Assembly (NCBI GenBank): GCA_030429545.1
Contig: JAUIFF010000004.1
Location: 186,001 to 250,000, forward strand
Length of the DNA: 64,000 nt
Direction: 5' to 3'
Source: Polyangia bacterium
Lineage (GTDB): Bacteria > Myxococcota_A > Polyangia > Nannocystales > Nannocystaceae
The notes beneath the pieces were generated by a model that did no database searches, had not been told where the DNA came from, and saw nothing but the letters and a program-made list of their open reading frames with translations. The position numbers and the translations under genes were made by a program. Of this stretch, positions 55,890 to 64,000 are shown in pieces; within the stretch, counting starts at the first letter, position 1, and the number at the start of each line of letters is the position of its first letter.

Positions 55890-57578
55890 ATGGCTGCGAC
55901 CGAGCCCCTGCATGTACGCGACGCCCTCGACAAGTTGGTCAATCAGTTTTCTGACCCGCTGTCCTTTTTAAGAGAGCTCATCCAAAACGCCCTCGATGCG
56001 GGGAGCCGTGAGGTCGACGTTTGGGTCGACTTTGAGGAGGGCGAGGGGGCCAAGCAAACGCCGCAAGATCGCGGTGTCATGATCCTCCGGGTCGAGGACT
56101 GGGGCGAGGGCATGACCCGTGAGATCATCGAAAAACGTCTCACCCGGCTGTTTTCCTCGGCCAAGGATGGCGACCGGACCAAGATCGGCAAGTTTGGCAT
56201 CGGCTTTGTTTCGGTGTTTGCGTTGGAGCCCGATGCTGTGGTGATCGACACCTCCCGCGAGGGGGAGCACTGGCGGATTGTGTTTGACCGCGAGCGCAAC
56301 TACTCGCTGATCGAGCGTGACGAGCCGGTCGAAGGCACCAAGATCCGGGTGATGGTCAACGCCACCCGGGCCCGCGCCGAGGAAGTTCGCACCCGGGCCC
56401 GCGATGTCGTGCGCTACTGGTGTAAGCACGTCCGCGGCGAGATCCACTTTCAGGGCGACCTCGTCAGTCAAGCGTTTGCGTTGCAGGCCCCGTGTGTGGT
56501 CGAGCGCCCGGGCGAGGAGACGGCGATTGTCGTCGCCCATCCGCAAGAGCCCGGTGAGGGCATTCAGGGGTTTTACAACCGCGGCCTCACGCTCATCGAG
56601 CACCGCGACCAGGTGATCCCCGGGCTTGCGTTTAAGGTCTCGTCGGTTCGCTTAGAGCACACGCTCACCCGCGACAATGTCATTGAAGATGCCGGCTACC
56701 GGGCCTGCCTCAAGCAAGTACGTGAGCTCGCTGCGGGGCCGTTGTGCAAGCAAGTATTCGCGATGCTCGACGCCCACGTCACCCAGGGCAAGCACCCCGA
56801 GTTGCGTGAGTACCTCTACCGGGCGGCGGCCTGGCATGTGCAAAACACCAGCAGCTTTCCCCGCGAAGTACTTGCGAGTTGTGTGTATACGCAACCATCC
56901 GGGGCGGCTGTGCGGCTCGACCAGCTGATCGCCGCCTGCAAAAAAAAGCGGGTGCTGTTTGCCGGTGCTCGCAGCCCCTTGACCGATGCGGTCGAGGCCA
57001 CCGGCGAGCTGATTCTGGCCCTCAAACCCCCCACGGAACTCAGCGAAGAGGCCCAGGTTATTCAGCCCGATGAGCCCGAGGCACTGTTGCTGTTACATGC
57101 ATTTGCGGACATGGCCGGGCTCAAGTCGAAGTTGCGGTGGTTGCCGCAGGAATTGTGTCAGCCCCAGCCCCCGACCGGCGCGGCCGAGGCCCGCGACTTC
57201 AACCCGCTGCTCGCCGGCGTCGCCGATATGATCCGCGAGTACGGGGGTAAGCTTTCGGGGGTGGTGTTTGGCCACTTCGACTATCCGGAGTCGGGCATTT
57301 CCCAGCAGGTGGCCATTACCCAGCACGCCCTCGGTGAACTCAGTTCGGTGAGCGAGGTCAAAACCCTGGGCATGTCGCTGTTTTCCCGCCGTCGGATGTT
57401 GGTGCTCAACGCCGATCACCCGGCCGTGATTCGCTGCATGGAGCTGGCCCAGCACGAGCCGGAGTTTTCGAGTTATTTGCTTGTCAAACTATTTTTCCTC
57501 GGGGATAGGCTCGATCCAAAGGTCGATGCTGCCCTCGCCAAACACGCGATGGAGCGAAGGTGTCGCAGGTCGATCTAG
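55890..57578 (+). CDS. GHKL ATPase (Hsp90-like N-domain) protein, first of pair
   Basis: 562 residues. The ATPase domain covers about 1-215: the N box ELIQNALDAG (Asn33, Asp36), the G1 box VEDWGEGM (Asp70, Gly72, Gly74) and the G2 box GKFGIGFVSVF (Gly101-105). All metal- and ATP-binding residues are present. The domain resembles HtpG and MutL/sacsin-type ATPases. The rest (about 240-562) includes QALDVH-like helices, but I see no HtpG middle- or C-terminal domain; length is shorter than HtpG (624). The last 19 bases overlap the start of the giant downstream gene, so the two are probably made together. Confidence 0.8.
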   Translation: MAATEPLHVRDALDKLVNQFSDPLSFLRELIQNALDAGSREVDVWVDFEEGEGAKQTPQDRGVMILRVEDWGEGMTREIIEKRLTRLFSSAKDGDRTKIGKFGIGFVSVFALEPDAVVIDTSREGEHWRIVFDRERNYSLIERDEPVEGTKIRVMVNATRARAEEVRTRARDVVRYWCKHVRGEIHFQGDLVSQAFALQAPCVVERPGEETAIVVAHPQEPGEGIQGFYNRGLTLIEHRDQVIPGLAFKVSSVRLEHTLTRDNVIEDAGYRACLKQVRELAAGPLCKQVFAMLDAHVTQGKHPELREYLYRAAAWHVQNTSSFPREVLASCVYTQPSGAAVRLDQLIAACKKKRVLFAGARSPLTDAVEATGELILALKPPTELSEEAQVIQPDEPEALLLLHAFADMAGLKSKLRWLPQELCQPQPPTGAAEARDFNPLLAGVADMIREYGGKLSGVVFGHFDYPESGISQQVAITQHALGELSSVSEVKTLGMSLFSRRRMLVLNADHPAVIRCMELAQHEPEFSSYLLVKLFFLGDRLDPKVDAALAKHAMERRCRRSI

Positions 57579-60500
57579 TCAACCAGATGGTTTCTGAGTT
57601 GCGCGAAGAGGGTGCTGTTCGTGCGCAGGGTGGATTTACCATCGACAGCGAGAAGGCCCGCGACAAGATGCGGCAGTTTCAGCTGGCCGTGCCCCAGGAG
57701 TATGTTTTGTTGCTGGTACAAGCAGCGGTCCTCAAGGGCGCCAGCCAGATCGCGTTTGATATCGACGCCGACGATGTGCGGATGAACTTTGACGGCGAGC
57801 CGTTTACCCGCGACGACCTCGAAAACATCTACGGAGCGATGTTCGTCGATCGCACCGACCGGCAGATCCACGCCCGCCAGGAGCTGGCGATGGCCCTCAA
57901 CGCGGCCATGGCCCTCAACCCGCGTTACATTCGCCTGCTCAGTGGCAACCGCGAAAGCCGGGTGTTTTTGCAGATACAACCGGGCAAGGACGATCTACTC
58001 AAGCAAGCCGAACCCAATGTCGAGGGCACCTGGATCCACATCAAGCAACGCTTTCGTCCAGGGCTCGTGCTCGAGTTTGTCCGCAACCTCCGGGGCAAGG
58101 TCGCCGAGGAGGTTCACCTGCGCGATCGCTGTCGCTACAGCGGGGTGGCAATTACCCTCGACGGCAAGCAAATTTCGCAGGGCACCGAGCTCGAAGGGGT
58201 GGTCGCCACGGTACGGGTGGCGGGCGAGGGTGTTGCCGGCATGGCCGGGTTTGAACCGCCGACCCGCGACGACGACGATGCCCCGCGGGTGCCGGCGGTG
58301 ATCGAAATTCTGTGTAACGGGGTGTCGCTCACCCGCCACGAAGACCCCAACCTGCCGCGATTTTTTCATGCCCTGGTCGACGGCTCACACCTGCTCAAGG
58401 ACGTGTCGCAACGCGATGTCGTGCGCAACGACGCCTACGACCAGCTGATGGATGCGGTGCGCGATGCCGCCGATCGGGCGTTTGTGGTGCTGGTCAAGGC
58501 GGCCAGCGAGGGCGAGGTTCCCAAGTGGGTGCGCGGTGTGGTCATCAATTGGTTGTATGAGCATGCAAATCAGGTGCGTGAGCAGACAGAGCCCGTCAAG
58601 CAGGACACACCGCTCGCGGCTGCGCTGAGTGTCCCGCTGTGGCCATTGGTTGGCGGCTCCACGGCCGCGACCGCCGAGCTGCTGGCGGCCAGCGATATCC
58701 ACTACACCGACAAGGACTTTGAGGGCTATTTGCCCGAGGACTTAAGCCAGGTGGTGTTGCTCGACAACACCAACATCGACGACCTGTTTCACGAGTTGTT
58801 TGGCAGCGCGGCCAAGTCGGTGACGCGGCGGATCGAACGGGCCTATCGCCATGAGCTCAACCGCCGCAAGTGGCGTGAACGGGTGCATCCGCCCCACCTC
58901 GGCGAGGGGATCTTTATCGCCACCGCGGTGATCGTCGACGACGGTGTCGGCGGCCAGATCGGTCTGCGCGAGATGACCACCGACCTCGCCGAAGTGCGGA
59001 TGGTCAAGGACGGTTGTGTGTTGTTCGAGGCCTATCCCCGCGGGCCGGTGGCCGGGCTTTTGGGGGTGGTCGTTGCCGACTTCGAGCCCACCAGCGCCTA
59101 CGACAACGCCCGTCATAATCGTGCATATGCACGGGCATTGATGGCGTTTTTGTGTGCGGTCGAACGCCTGATGGCGACCGCCGCCCAAACCGAGTTGGCC
59201 GCCTCGGGCCGCTCGGCGGTGTTGCGGCGGACCATCCTCGATTACCTCGCAGCCGTGACAGAGGAGGAGTATGCCCTCGATATCTTCGAGGAGTTTGGAT
59301 TTTCGCGGACCCACGCCCGGCGCCAGCTCAGCAGTGTCGACATCGATGTTTGCCTGCCCAAGTGGAACCTCGACGGGGATTCGCCACACCCGTTGACCAC
59401 GGTGCCGCTGTTTCGCACCCACGCCGGCAAGACCGTCAGCCTGCAACACATTCACGCACTTGCCAGCAAAGACTCGCGGATGCCGTGGTTGCCCACGGTG
59501 GCCGACAGGTCGGGCCTTTCGGGGACCAGCGAGTTGCCGAGCGAGCTACTGCTGCTCGACCCCGTCGAGCGAACCGTTTTGCTGCGCTTGATCGGCCACG
59601 AACGGTTGATGGACTTCTCGCCGGTGTTGCGTACCTTGCAGCACCAGGCCCGGTTTTTACGCAAGCCACGATTGCCCCTGAGCCTGCGCCACGAAGCCGA
59701 GGTCTCGGTCGAGTTTCGGTGGGAGAGTTGCAAGGGGGTCATTGGTCTTCGCCGGGCCGATGTCAATCTCTCGAACGCCGAGTTTCGAGCCGAGATTTCG
59801 GTGCGAAAATTTCACCGCGGCCTGGCCGAACTCAACCCGCGGACGCTGTTGCCGGGCATTGTCGCGGTGGTCAACGACGACGAGGTCGAGACCAATGAGG
59901 AGTGGACCGACCTCGCCTCGCGCCAGCCGAAATGTCTCGACGTGGTGTTGGGCGAAGTCCCGGGGTTGCTCAAGGCCGCCCTCGAGCGCCGGTTTCATCG
60001 CCGTGAACTCCACGCCTATTTGTTTGTCGCGCTGATGGCCATGCTCCCCCAGGAGCTATTCCCCACGCTACTCAAGTTGCATGAGCAACAGGATTTGGCG
60101 GCCTATCAGCAACTCATCGAGCTGACCAAAACCTACTCGCTTTCGCAGGTGGCCAAGGCCATTGCCCATGTCGAAAAGCGCGGTCGCGAGTTGACCCCGG
60201 CCACGGTCGAGGCCTCGCTCAAAAATCGCAAGGTTCGTGCCCGTGGCGGCGGCCCGCTCGACCACCTGCGCGTGGGGATGATGGTGTATCTGCAACAGCT
60301 GATCCAGTTGCCGATGTTGTTGACGACCGCCGGTAACCAGCTGTGCCTCAACGACCTGTTGGCAGCCTACCGCGAGCAGGGGGTGATTTACTACATTCGC
60401 CGTGAACTGCCCGGCAATGTCGAATACGACGGTGATGAGCGCTTGGTGCTCAACCTCGACTCGCACCAACGCCGGCGCTTGCAAGCGGTTTTCGGGGCTA

Positions 60501-62383
60501 ACAAGCTGGTCAACTCCCTCGATTTTATTGAGTCCTGGCAGCGCAAGCGCAGGTTTAATCTCAAGCGCGAGGTTTCGGCGCTGACCGTGTCTGAGCGCGA
60601 TGCCGTGGTGATGATCGACATCAATACCGGGGGATTTACCGGCCAACTCGGGCTGCGGCGCTGGAACTTTCGCGAGCCCGAGGGGGCGCGCATTAAGGTT
60701 TGTTGTACACGCAGGGAAGTTTGCAGCCTCGATCTGTCACTCGACATCGCCCTGGTCGGGATTCTCAATCACGACAAGCTGCAGACCAACGACACGTTTA
60801 CCGGGGTGACACGCAAGCAGGCCGATACGATTCGCAAGTTGTGCAAGGATTCGGTCGAGGAGCTGGTCGCCGCGCTTGCGAGGCGCTGGAGTGCGTTGTC
60901 GATTTCGGGCGACCACACCGTGACCGACCTCGCTCGCCACGTACTCGCTAAGCGTGCCCGCCGGGTCAATGGCGACCGCCGGCGACTGATGCGAGCCACC
61001 ACCCGCAAGCTCGCCGAGTTGCCGATTTTTCGCGACATTGAGGGCTCACAACACACGCTGGCCGAGCTCGTCGACAGCTACAAACAACACGGGGCGATCT
61101 ACTACGTGGCCTCGCAGTGGCGGGCGGAGGTACCCGACGAGCATCCGGTGATCGACGCCCGCGAGGCTGTGTTGGCCGACCTGTCGCAGTTGTTTACGGT
61201 GGTCACCGACTACGAAGGTGTCTATCGCGAGCAGCAACAAACCCGGCGGCGACGCGAGAACTCGCCCAAGATGCTGCGCAAGGCACCCGACCACGCGGTG
61301 GCCAGTGTGCGGATCAAAGAAAAGGGGCTCGACGGCTGGATTTGGCTACCCTCGCGGGTTGTTGGCGACGCGGTTATCGGGTTTGGCGATAGCGAGTTTG
61401 TGGTCGAAAAGCGCACCGGTGAGGGGCACTACCCGTGTCGTGGTGCGATCGTTGTTGACGAGTCGCGGATTCGTGGCTCGTGGGAGTTTGTCCAGCTCGC
61501 GCGCAAGCAGGAGATCGCGGTGAAGAAGGCGATCAATCGCCTGTATCGCGAGGTTATGGCGGGGTACGAGCGGGCCCACGAAGCCAAGGGCGCGGGGACC
61601 TTGGAGGCCCGGATACGCGATGCCTTTGGCGAGCATGTATCTGCACAGATCGTTGCCGGGTATCTGCGCAAGGCGCTGCTCAACCTGTTTCGTGCGGGGG
61701 CCGATCCCACGCGTTCGCGCGAGCGAACGTTGTACCGACGCATGCGCAACGCGCCGCTTTTGTCCCTTCGAAACGGACGGATGATCTCACTCGAGGTTGC
61801 CCTTGAAGAGCGCCCGGCGGATCTCAGCCACTTGCAGCTGTGGCCACCCACACTCATCCGCGAACAGATCGAGGCGCAGCCCGAGCCCGAGCCCGAACCC
61901 GAGCCCGAGCCCGAGCCCGAGCCAGCGAAGGCCCAGCCCGAGCCCGAAAAGCCGAAGGCCAAGCCGAAGCGCCGGCGTAAAAAGAAGGCTAAACACAAGC
62001 CCAAGCCACAGCCCAAGCCCGAGCCGCCGCCGCCACCACCCGAGCCCGAGCAGTTGTTGCTCGAGGCCGTGCGCAACGAGTTGCGAGTGCTGCGACGCTC
62101 CGATAAGGCGCTGCTGAGTAATCGCCAGCTCGAGCGTCTCGACTACGGGTGTACGACCGAGGAGGTCATCGCCTACGACGATGGCGGCCAGGTGACGATC
62201 AACACCCTCCACCCGGTGGTGGCTGCCGCAGTTGAAAAACGGGCCGCCGATCCGCTGCTCGTGAGCATGGTAACTTCGGCTGTATATACATTCTTAAACC
62301 TGATCCACGAGCAGATCGAAGATCGCCACGAATTGGTGTTTCACGAGCTCCACGCGAGCCACGTGTTGTCGACGTTTGGCTGA
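57560..62383 (+). CDS. giant 1607-residue protein with degenerate GHKL N-terminus and four internal repeats
   Basis: 1607 residues. Residues 1-230 look like a decayed GHKL fold: [20 protein letters not shown] sits where ELIQNALDAG should be, with Asn lost to Ala, and MNFDGEPF replaces D-x-G-x-G. Four homologous modules follow (about 450-537, 707-812, 1003-1107, 1244-1337), each with a G..G.IGLR-like start and a [14 protein letters not shown]-like strand ([14 protein letters not shown] in the third). Residues 1439-1497 are Pro/Glu then Lys/Pro-rich. The end (1500-1607) is a helical domain. I know no characterised homologue. The 19-bp overlap with the GHKL gene and the shared fold argue for a joint machine. 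Confidence 0.72.
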   Translation: MSQVDLVNQMVSELREEGAVRAQGGFTIDSEKARDKMRQFQLAVPQEYVLLLVQAAVLKGASQIAFDIDADDVRMNFDGEPFTRDDLENIYGAMFVDRTDRQIHARQELAMALNAAMALNPRYIRLLSGNRESRVFLQIQPGKDDLLKQAEPNVEGTWIHIKQRFRPGLVLEFVRNLRGKVAEEVHLRDRCRYSGVAITLDGKQISQGTELEGVVATVRVAGEGVAGMAGFEPPTRDDDDAPRVPAVIEILCNGVSLTRHEDPNLPRFFHALVDGSHLLKDVSQRDVVRNDAYDQLMDAVRDAADRAFVVLVKAASEGEVPKWVRGVVINWLYEHANQVREQTEPVKQDTPLAAALSVPLWPLVGGSTAATAELLAASDIHYTDKDFEGYLPEDLSQVVLLDNTNIDDLFHELFGSAAKSVTRRIERAYRHELNRRKWRERVHPPHLGEGIFIATAVIVDDGVGGQIGLREMTTDLAEVRMVKDGCVLFEAYPRGPVAGLLGVVVADFEPTSAYDNARHNRAYARALMAFLCAVERLMATAAQTELAASGRSAVLRRTILDYLAAVTEEEYALDIFEEFGFSRTHARRQLSSVDIDVCLPKWNLDGDSPHPLTTVPLFRTHAGKTVSLQHIHALASKDSRMPWLPTVADRSGLSGTSELPSELLLLDPVERTVLLRLIGHERLMDFSPVLRTLQHQARFLRKPRLPLSLRHEAEVSVEFRWESCKGVIGLRRADVNLSNAEFRAEISVRKFHRGLAELNPRTLLPGIVAVVNDDEVETNEEWTDLASRQPKCLDVVLGEVPGLLKAALERRFHRRELHAYLFVALMAMLPQELFPTLLKLHEQQDLAAYQQLIELTKTYSLSQVAKAIAHVEKRGRELTPATVEASLKNRKVRARGGGPLDHLRVGMMVYLQQLIQLPMLLTTAGNQLCLNDLLAAYREQGVIYYIRRELPGNVEYDGDERLVLNLDSHQRRRLQAVFGANKLVNSLDFIESWQRKRRFNLKREVSALTVSERDAVVMIDINTGGFTGQLGLRRWNFREPEGARIKVCCTRREVCSLDLSLDIALVGILNHDKLQTNDTFTGVTRKQADTIRKLCKDSVEELVAALARRWSALSISGDHTVTDLARHVLAKRARRVNGDRRRLMRATTRKLAELPIFRDIEGSQHTLAELVDSYKQHGAIYYVASQWRAEVPDEHPVIDAREAVLADLSQLFTVVTDYEGVYREQQQTRRRRENSPKMLRKAPDHAVASVRIKEKGLDGWIWLPSRVVGDAVIGFGDSEFVVEKRTGEGHYPCRGAIVVDESRIRGSWEFVQLARKQEIAVKKAINRLYREVMAGYERAHEAKGAGTLEARIRDAFGEHVSAQIVAGYLRKALLNLFRAGADPTRSRERTLYRRMRNAPLLSLRNGRMISLEVALEERPADLSHLQLWPPTLIREQIEAQPEPEPEPEPEPEPEPAKAQPEPEKPKAKPKRRRKKKAKHKPKPQPKPEPPPPPPEPEQLLLEAVRNELRVLRRSDKALLSNRQLERLDYGCTTEEVIAYDDGGQVTINTLHPVVAAAVEKRAADPLLVSMVTSAVYTFLNLIHEQIEDRHELVFHELHASHVLSTFG

Positions 62384-62443
62384 CCGCGGCAGCGACCCTC
62401 GCCGGCCAGCAACCTGACGCGACGCCGGGGCCTGTGCCGTGGT

Positions 62444-64000
62444 ATGAGCCTGTTCGTGACGCTCAACTCTGCCCAACTCGCTGCGGTCCAACACCGCGGA
62501 GCCCCGCTGTTGGTGCTCGCCGGCGCGGGCACGGGAAAGACCCGGGTGATCACCCATCGGGTCGCCTCGCTGCTCGACGATGGGGTCCCGCCCTGGCGCG
62601 TGTTGGCGGTCACGTTTACCAACAAGGCGGCCAGCGAGATGCGTGCCCGGATCGCCGAGTTGTGTGGCGACGACCACGACATCAAGGGGTTGTGGGTCGG
62701 CACATTTCACTCAATTTGTGCCCGGATCCTCCGGCGATTTGGCGAGCCGGTGGGCCTCAGCCCGAACTTCTCGATCTACGACTCGGCCGACCAAAAATCG
62801 CTGATGAAGCAGACGATGAAGGAGCTGCGCATCAGCGACAAGACCTATCGTCCGCAGCTGTTTTTGGGGTACCTCGACAAACTCAAAAACGCCGGTCGGC
62901 ACGTCAGCGACAAGGCGCTTTTCCGGCTCGGGGTTGAGGAGCCGGTGCGGTCGACTGCGCTGAATGTGCTCAAACGCTACCAACGCAAGCTGCGAGCGGC
63001 CGATGCCGCGGATTTTGGCGACCTGCTGGTGTTGGCGGTTGAGTTGCTCGAGCAGGCCAGGGCCCAGCCCGCACCAGAACCTGTATATACACCGCCACCA
63101 CCACCGGCTCCGGGTCAAACCGGGAGCTTGTTTGCCGACTTGCCCAACCCCTCGCGCCAGCAAACCGCGCCCTCGGGCCGCCTGCGGTACCGCAAAAAAG
63201 CACCGACCGACGGTTCGCAACTCGCCGACCAGGACCCGGTTGTCAAGCTTACGCGGCGTTTCAAACAGGTGCTCGTCGACGAGTATCAAGATACCAACCC
63301 GGTCCAGGCCAGGCTTGTGCGGGCGCTTTCGGGGGAGGCCGAAGTCTGTGTGGTCGGCGATGACGACCAGGCGATTTACGGCTGGCGCGGGGCCGATGTG
63401 ACCCAGATCCTCGGGTTTCCCGAGCGCCATCCCGGCAGTCGAATTATCCGCCTCGAGCAAAACTACCGCAGTACCTCGCATATTCTCGAGTGCGCCCACG
63501 AAATCATTCGCCGCAACCGTGGCCGCCACGGCAAAAAGTTGTGGAGCGAACTCGGCGATGGCCAACCGGTACGGGTGCTCACCGTCGAGGATGAGCGCGA
63601 GGAGGCCCGGTTTATCGCCAACGATATCATCGATTATCTCGAGCAGGGTTCGCCCGAGGACATTGCGATTTTCTACCGAACCCACGCCCAGTCGCGCGCG
63701 ATCGAAGAGGCCCTACGCCTGGCAGGCCTGCGTTACAACGTGTTTGGCGGGTTGCGGTTTTTTGACCGCAAGGAGATCAAGGACCTCGTCGCCTACCTGC
63801 GGCTGTTGGTCAACCGTGCCAGCGATGTCGACTTTTTGCGGGTGGTCAACACCCCGCCGCGCAAGCTCGGCAAGACCTCGATTGGGCGGTTGAGTGAATA
63901 TGCAAGCGCGCGCGACATGTCGCTTTGGCAAGCCGTTGCACATGCACAAGAAGCGGGGATCGGCACGGCGGCACGGCGGCGGCTCGAGGCGTTTGTCACC
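62444..64000 (+). CDS. UvrD/PcrA-type DNA helicase, truncated by window end
   Basis: 519 residues are visible and the frame runs off the right edge. Superfamily 1A motifs are clear: Q/Walker A NSAQLAAVQHRGAPLLVLAG and GAGTGKTRVI, motif Ia TFTNKAASEMR, motif Ib GTFHSICARILRRFG, Walker B VDEYQDTNPVQ, motif III GDDDQAIYGWRGA, motif IV EQNYRST. It unwinds DNA 3' to 5' in repair and replication restart. An unusual Pro-rich insert of about 65 residues (ARAQPAPEPVYTPPPPPAPG then SLFADLPNPSRQQ...) falls before Walker B. The ATG at 62444 is 61 bp after the giant gene's stop. TGYANNTRCA sites lie at 63082 (in the insert) and 63935. Confidence 0.93.
   Translation, partial: MSLFVTLNSAQLAAVQHRGAPLLVLAGAGTGKTRVITHRVASLLDDGVPPWRVLAVTFTNKAASEMRARIAELCGDDHDIKGLWVGTFHSICARILRRFGEPVGLSPNFSIYDSADQKSLMKQTMKELRISDKTYRPQLFLGYLDKLKNAGRHVSDKALFRLGVEEPVRSTALNVLKRYQRKLRAADAADFGDLLVLAVELLEQARAQPAPEPVYTPPPPPAPGQTGSLFADLPNPSRQQTAPSGRLRYRKKAPTDGSQLADQDPVVKLTRRFKQVLVDEYQDTNPVQARLVRALSGEAEVCVVGDDDQAIYGWRGADVTQILGFPERHPGSRIIRLEQNYRSTSHILECAHEIIRRNRGRHGKKLWSELGDGQPVRVLTVEDEREEARFIANDIIDYLEQGSPEDIAIFYRTHAQSRAIEEALRLAGLRYNVFGGLRFFDRKEIKDLVAYLRLLVNRASDVDFLRVVNTPPRKLGKTSIGRLSEYASARDMSLWQAVAHAQEAGIGTAARRRLEAFVT

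Overview
The window is high-GC bacterial DNA, about two-thirds G+C by eye, densely coded on both strands. The gene set points to Myxococcota, most likely the Nannocystis/Plesiocystis/Enhygromyxa branch. The signs are many secreted lipoproteins with long Thr/Ser/Asp-rich linkers, a eukaryote-like Ser/Thr kinase with a membrane tail, an FHA protein, an MXAN_5187-like protein, zinc-ribbon/TPR membrane proteins and Pro-Glu repeat linkers. This placement is inferred from gene style; there is no rRNA in the window. I saw no tRNA, CRISPR array, IS element or phage module.

Layout. 1-9.3 kb: a tandem repeat, three secreted serine hydrolase/amidase proteins of cell-wall type, a zinc-ribbon membrane protein, a CPA-type cation/proton antiporter and a membrane Ser/Thr kinase. 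9.4-11 kb: a translationally coupled three-gene orphan operon of lower GC with an inverted-repeat control region. 11-18.8 kb: a YkgJ-like protein, small lipoproteins, a cytochrome P460-like heme lipoprotein, RsmB, a zinc-ribbon/TPR protein and a polytopic membrane protein. 18.8-24 kb: five tandem paralogous lipoproteins in one tight operon. 24-27 kb: envelope proteins with low-complexity regions. 27-33 kb: TrmB, FHA protein, ComEC-like channel, MXAN_5187-like sensor and peptide deformylase. 33-33.5 kb: an intergenic inverted and direct repeat cluster. 33.6-43.7 kb: a TonB-like anchored protein, a biotin carrier domain protein back to back with an ArsA-type ATPase, a vWA-like lipoprotein, a frameshifted gene remnant, gamma-glutamyltransferase and isocitrate dehydrogenase. 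44-51.5 kb: a complete RND efflux operon (TetR, adaptor, pump, outer-membrane channel) with a palindromic operator. 51.7-55.7 kb: a lipoprotein alpha/beta hydrolase and a coupled TPM/Tim44-like pair. 55.9-62.4 kb: a GHKL (Hsp90-like) ATPase overlapping a giant 1607-residue protein with four internal repeats. 62.4 kb to the end: a UvrD/PcrA helicase that runs off the window.

Two signals stand out. First, a degenerate 10-bp palindrome, TGYANNTRCA, occurs 35 times by hand count where base composition predicts one or two. It lies inside genes in different reading frames, on both strands' genes and in intergenic DNA, so it looks like a DNA-level iterated motif. Second, the overlapping gene pair GHKL ATPase plus giant repeat protein, whose own N-terminus looks like a decayed GHKL fold, is a candidate undescribed two-component machine. 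The five-gene lipoprotein array is a third, lineage-specific novelty.
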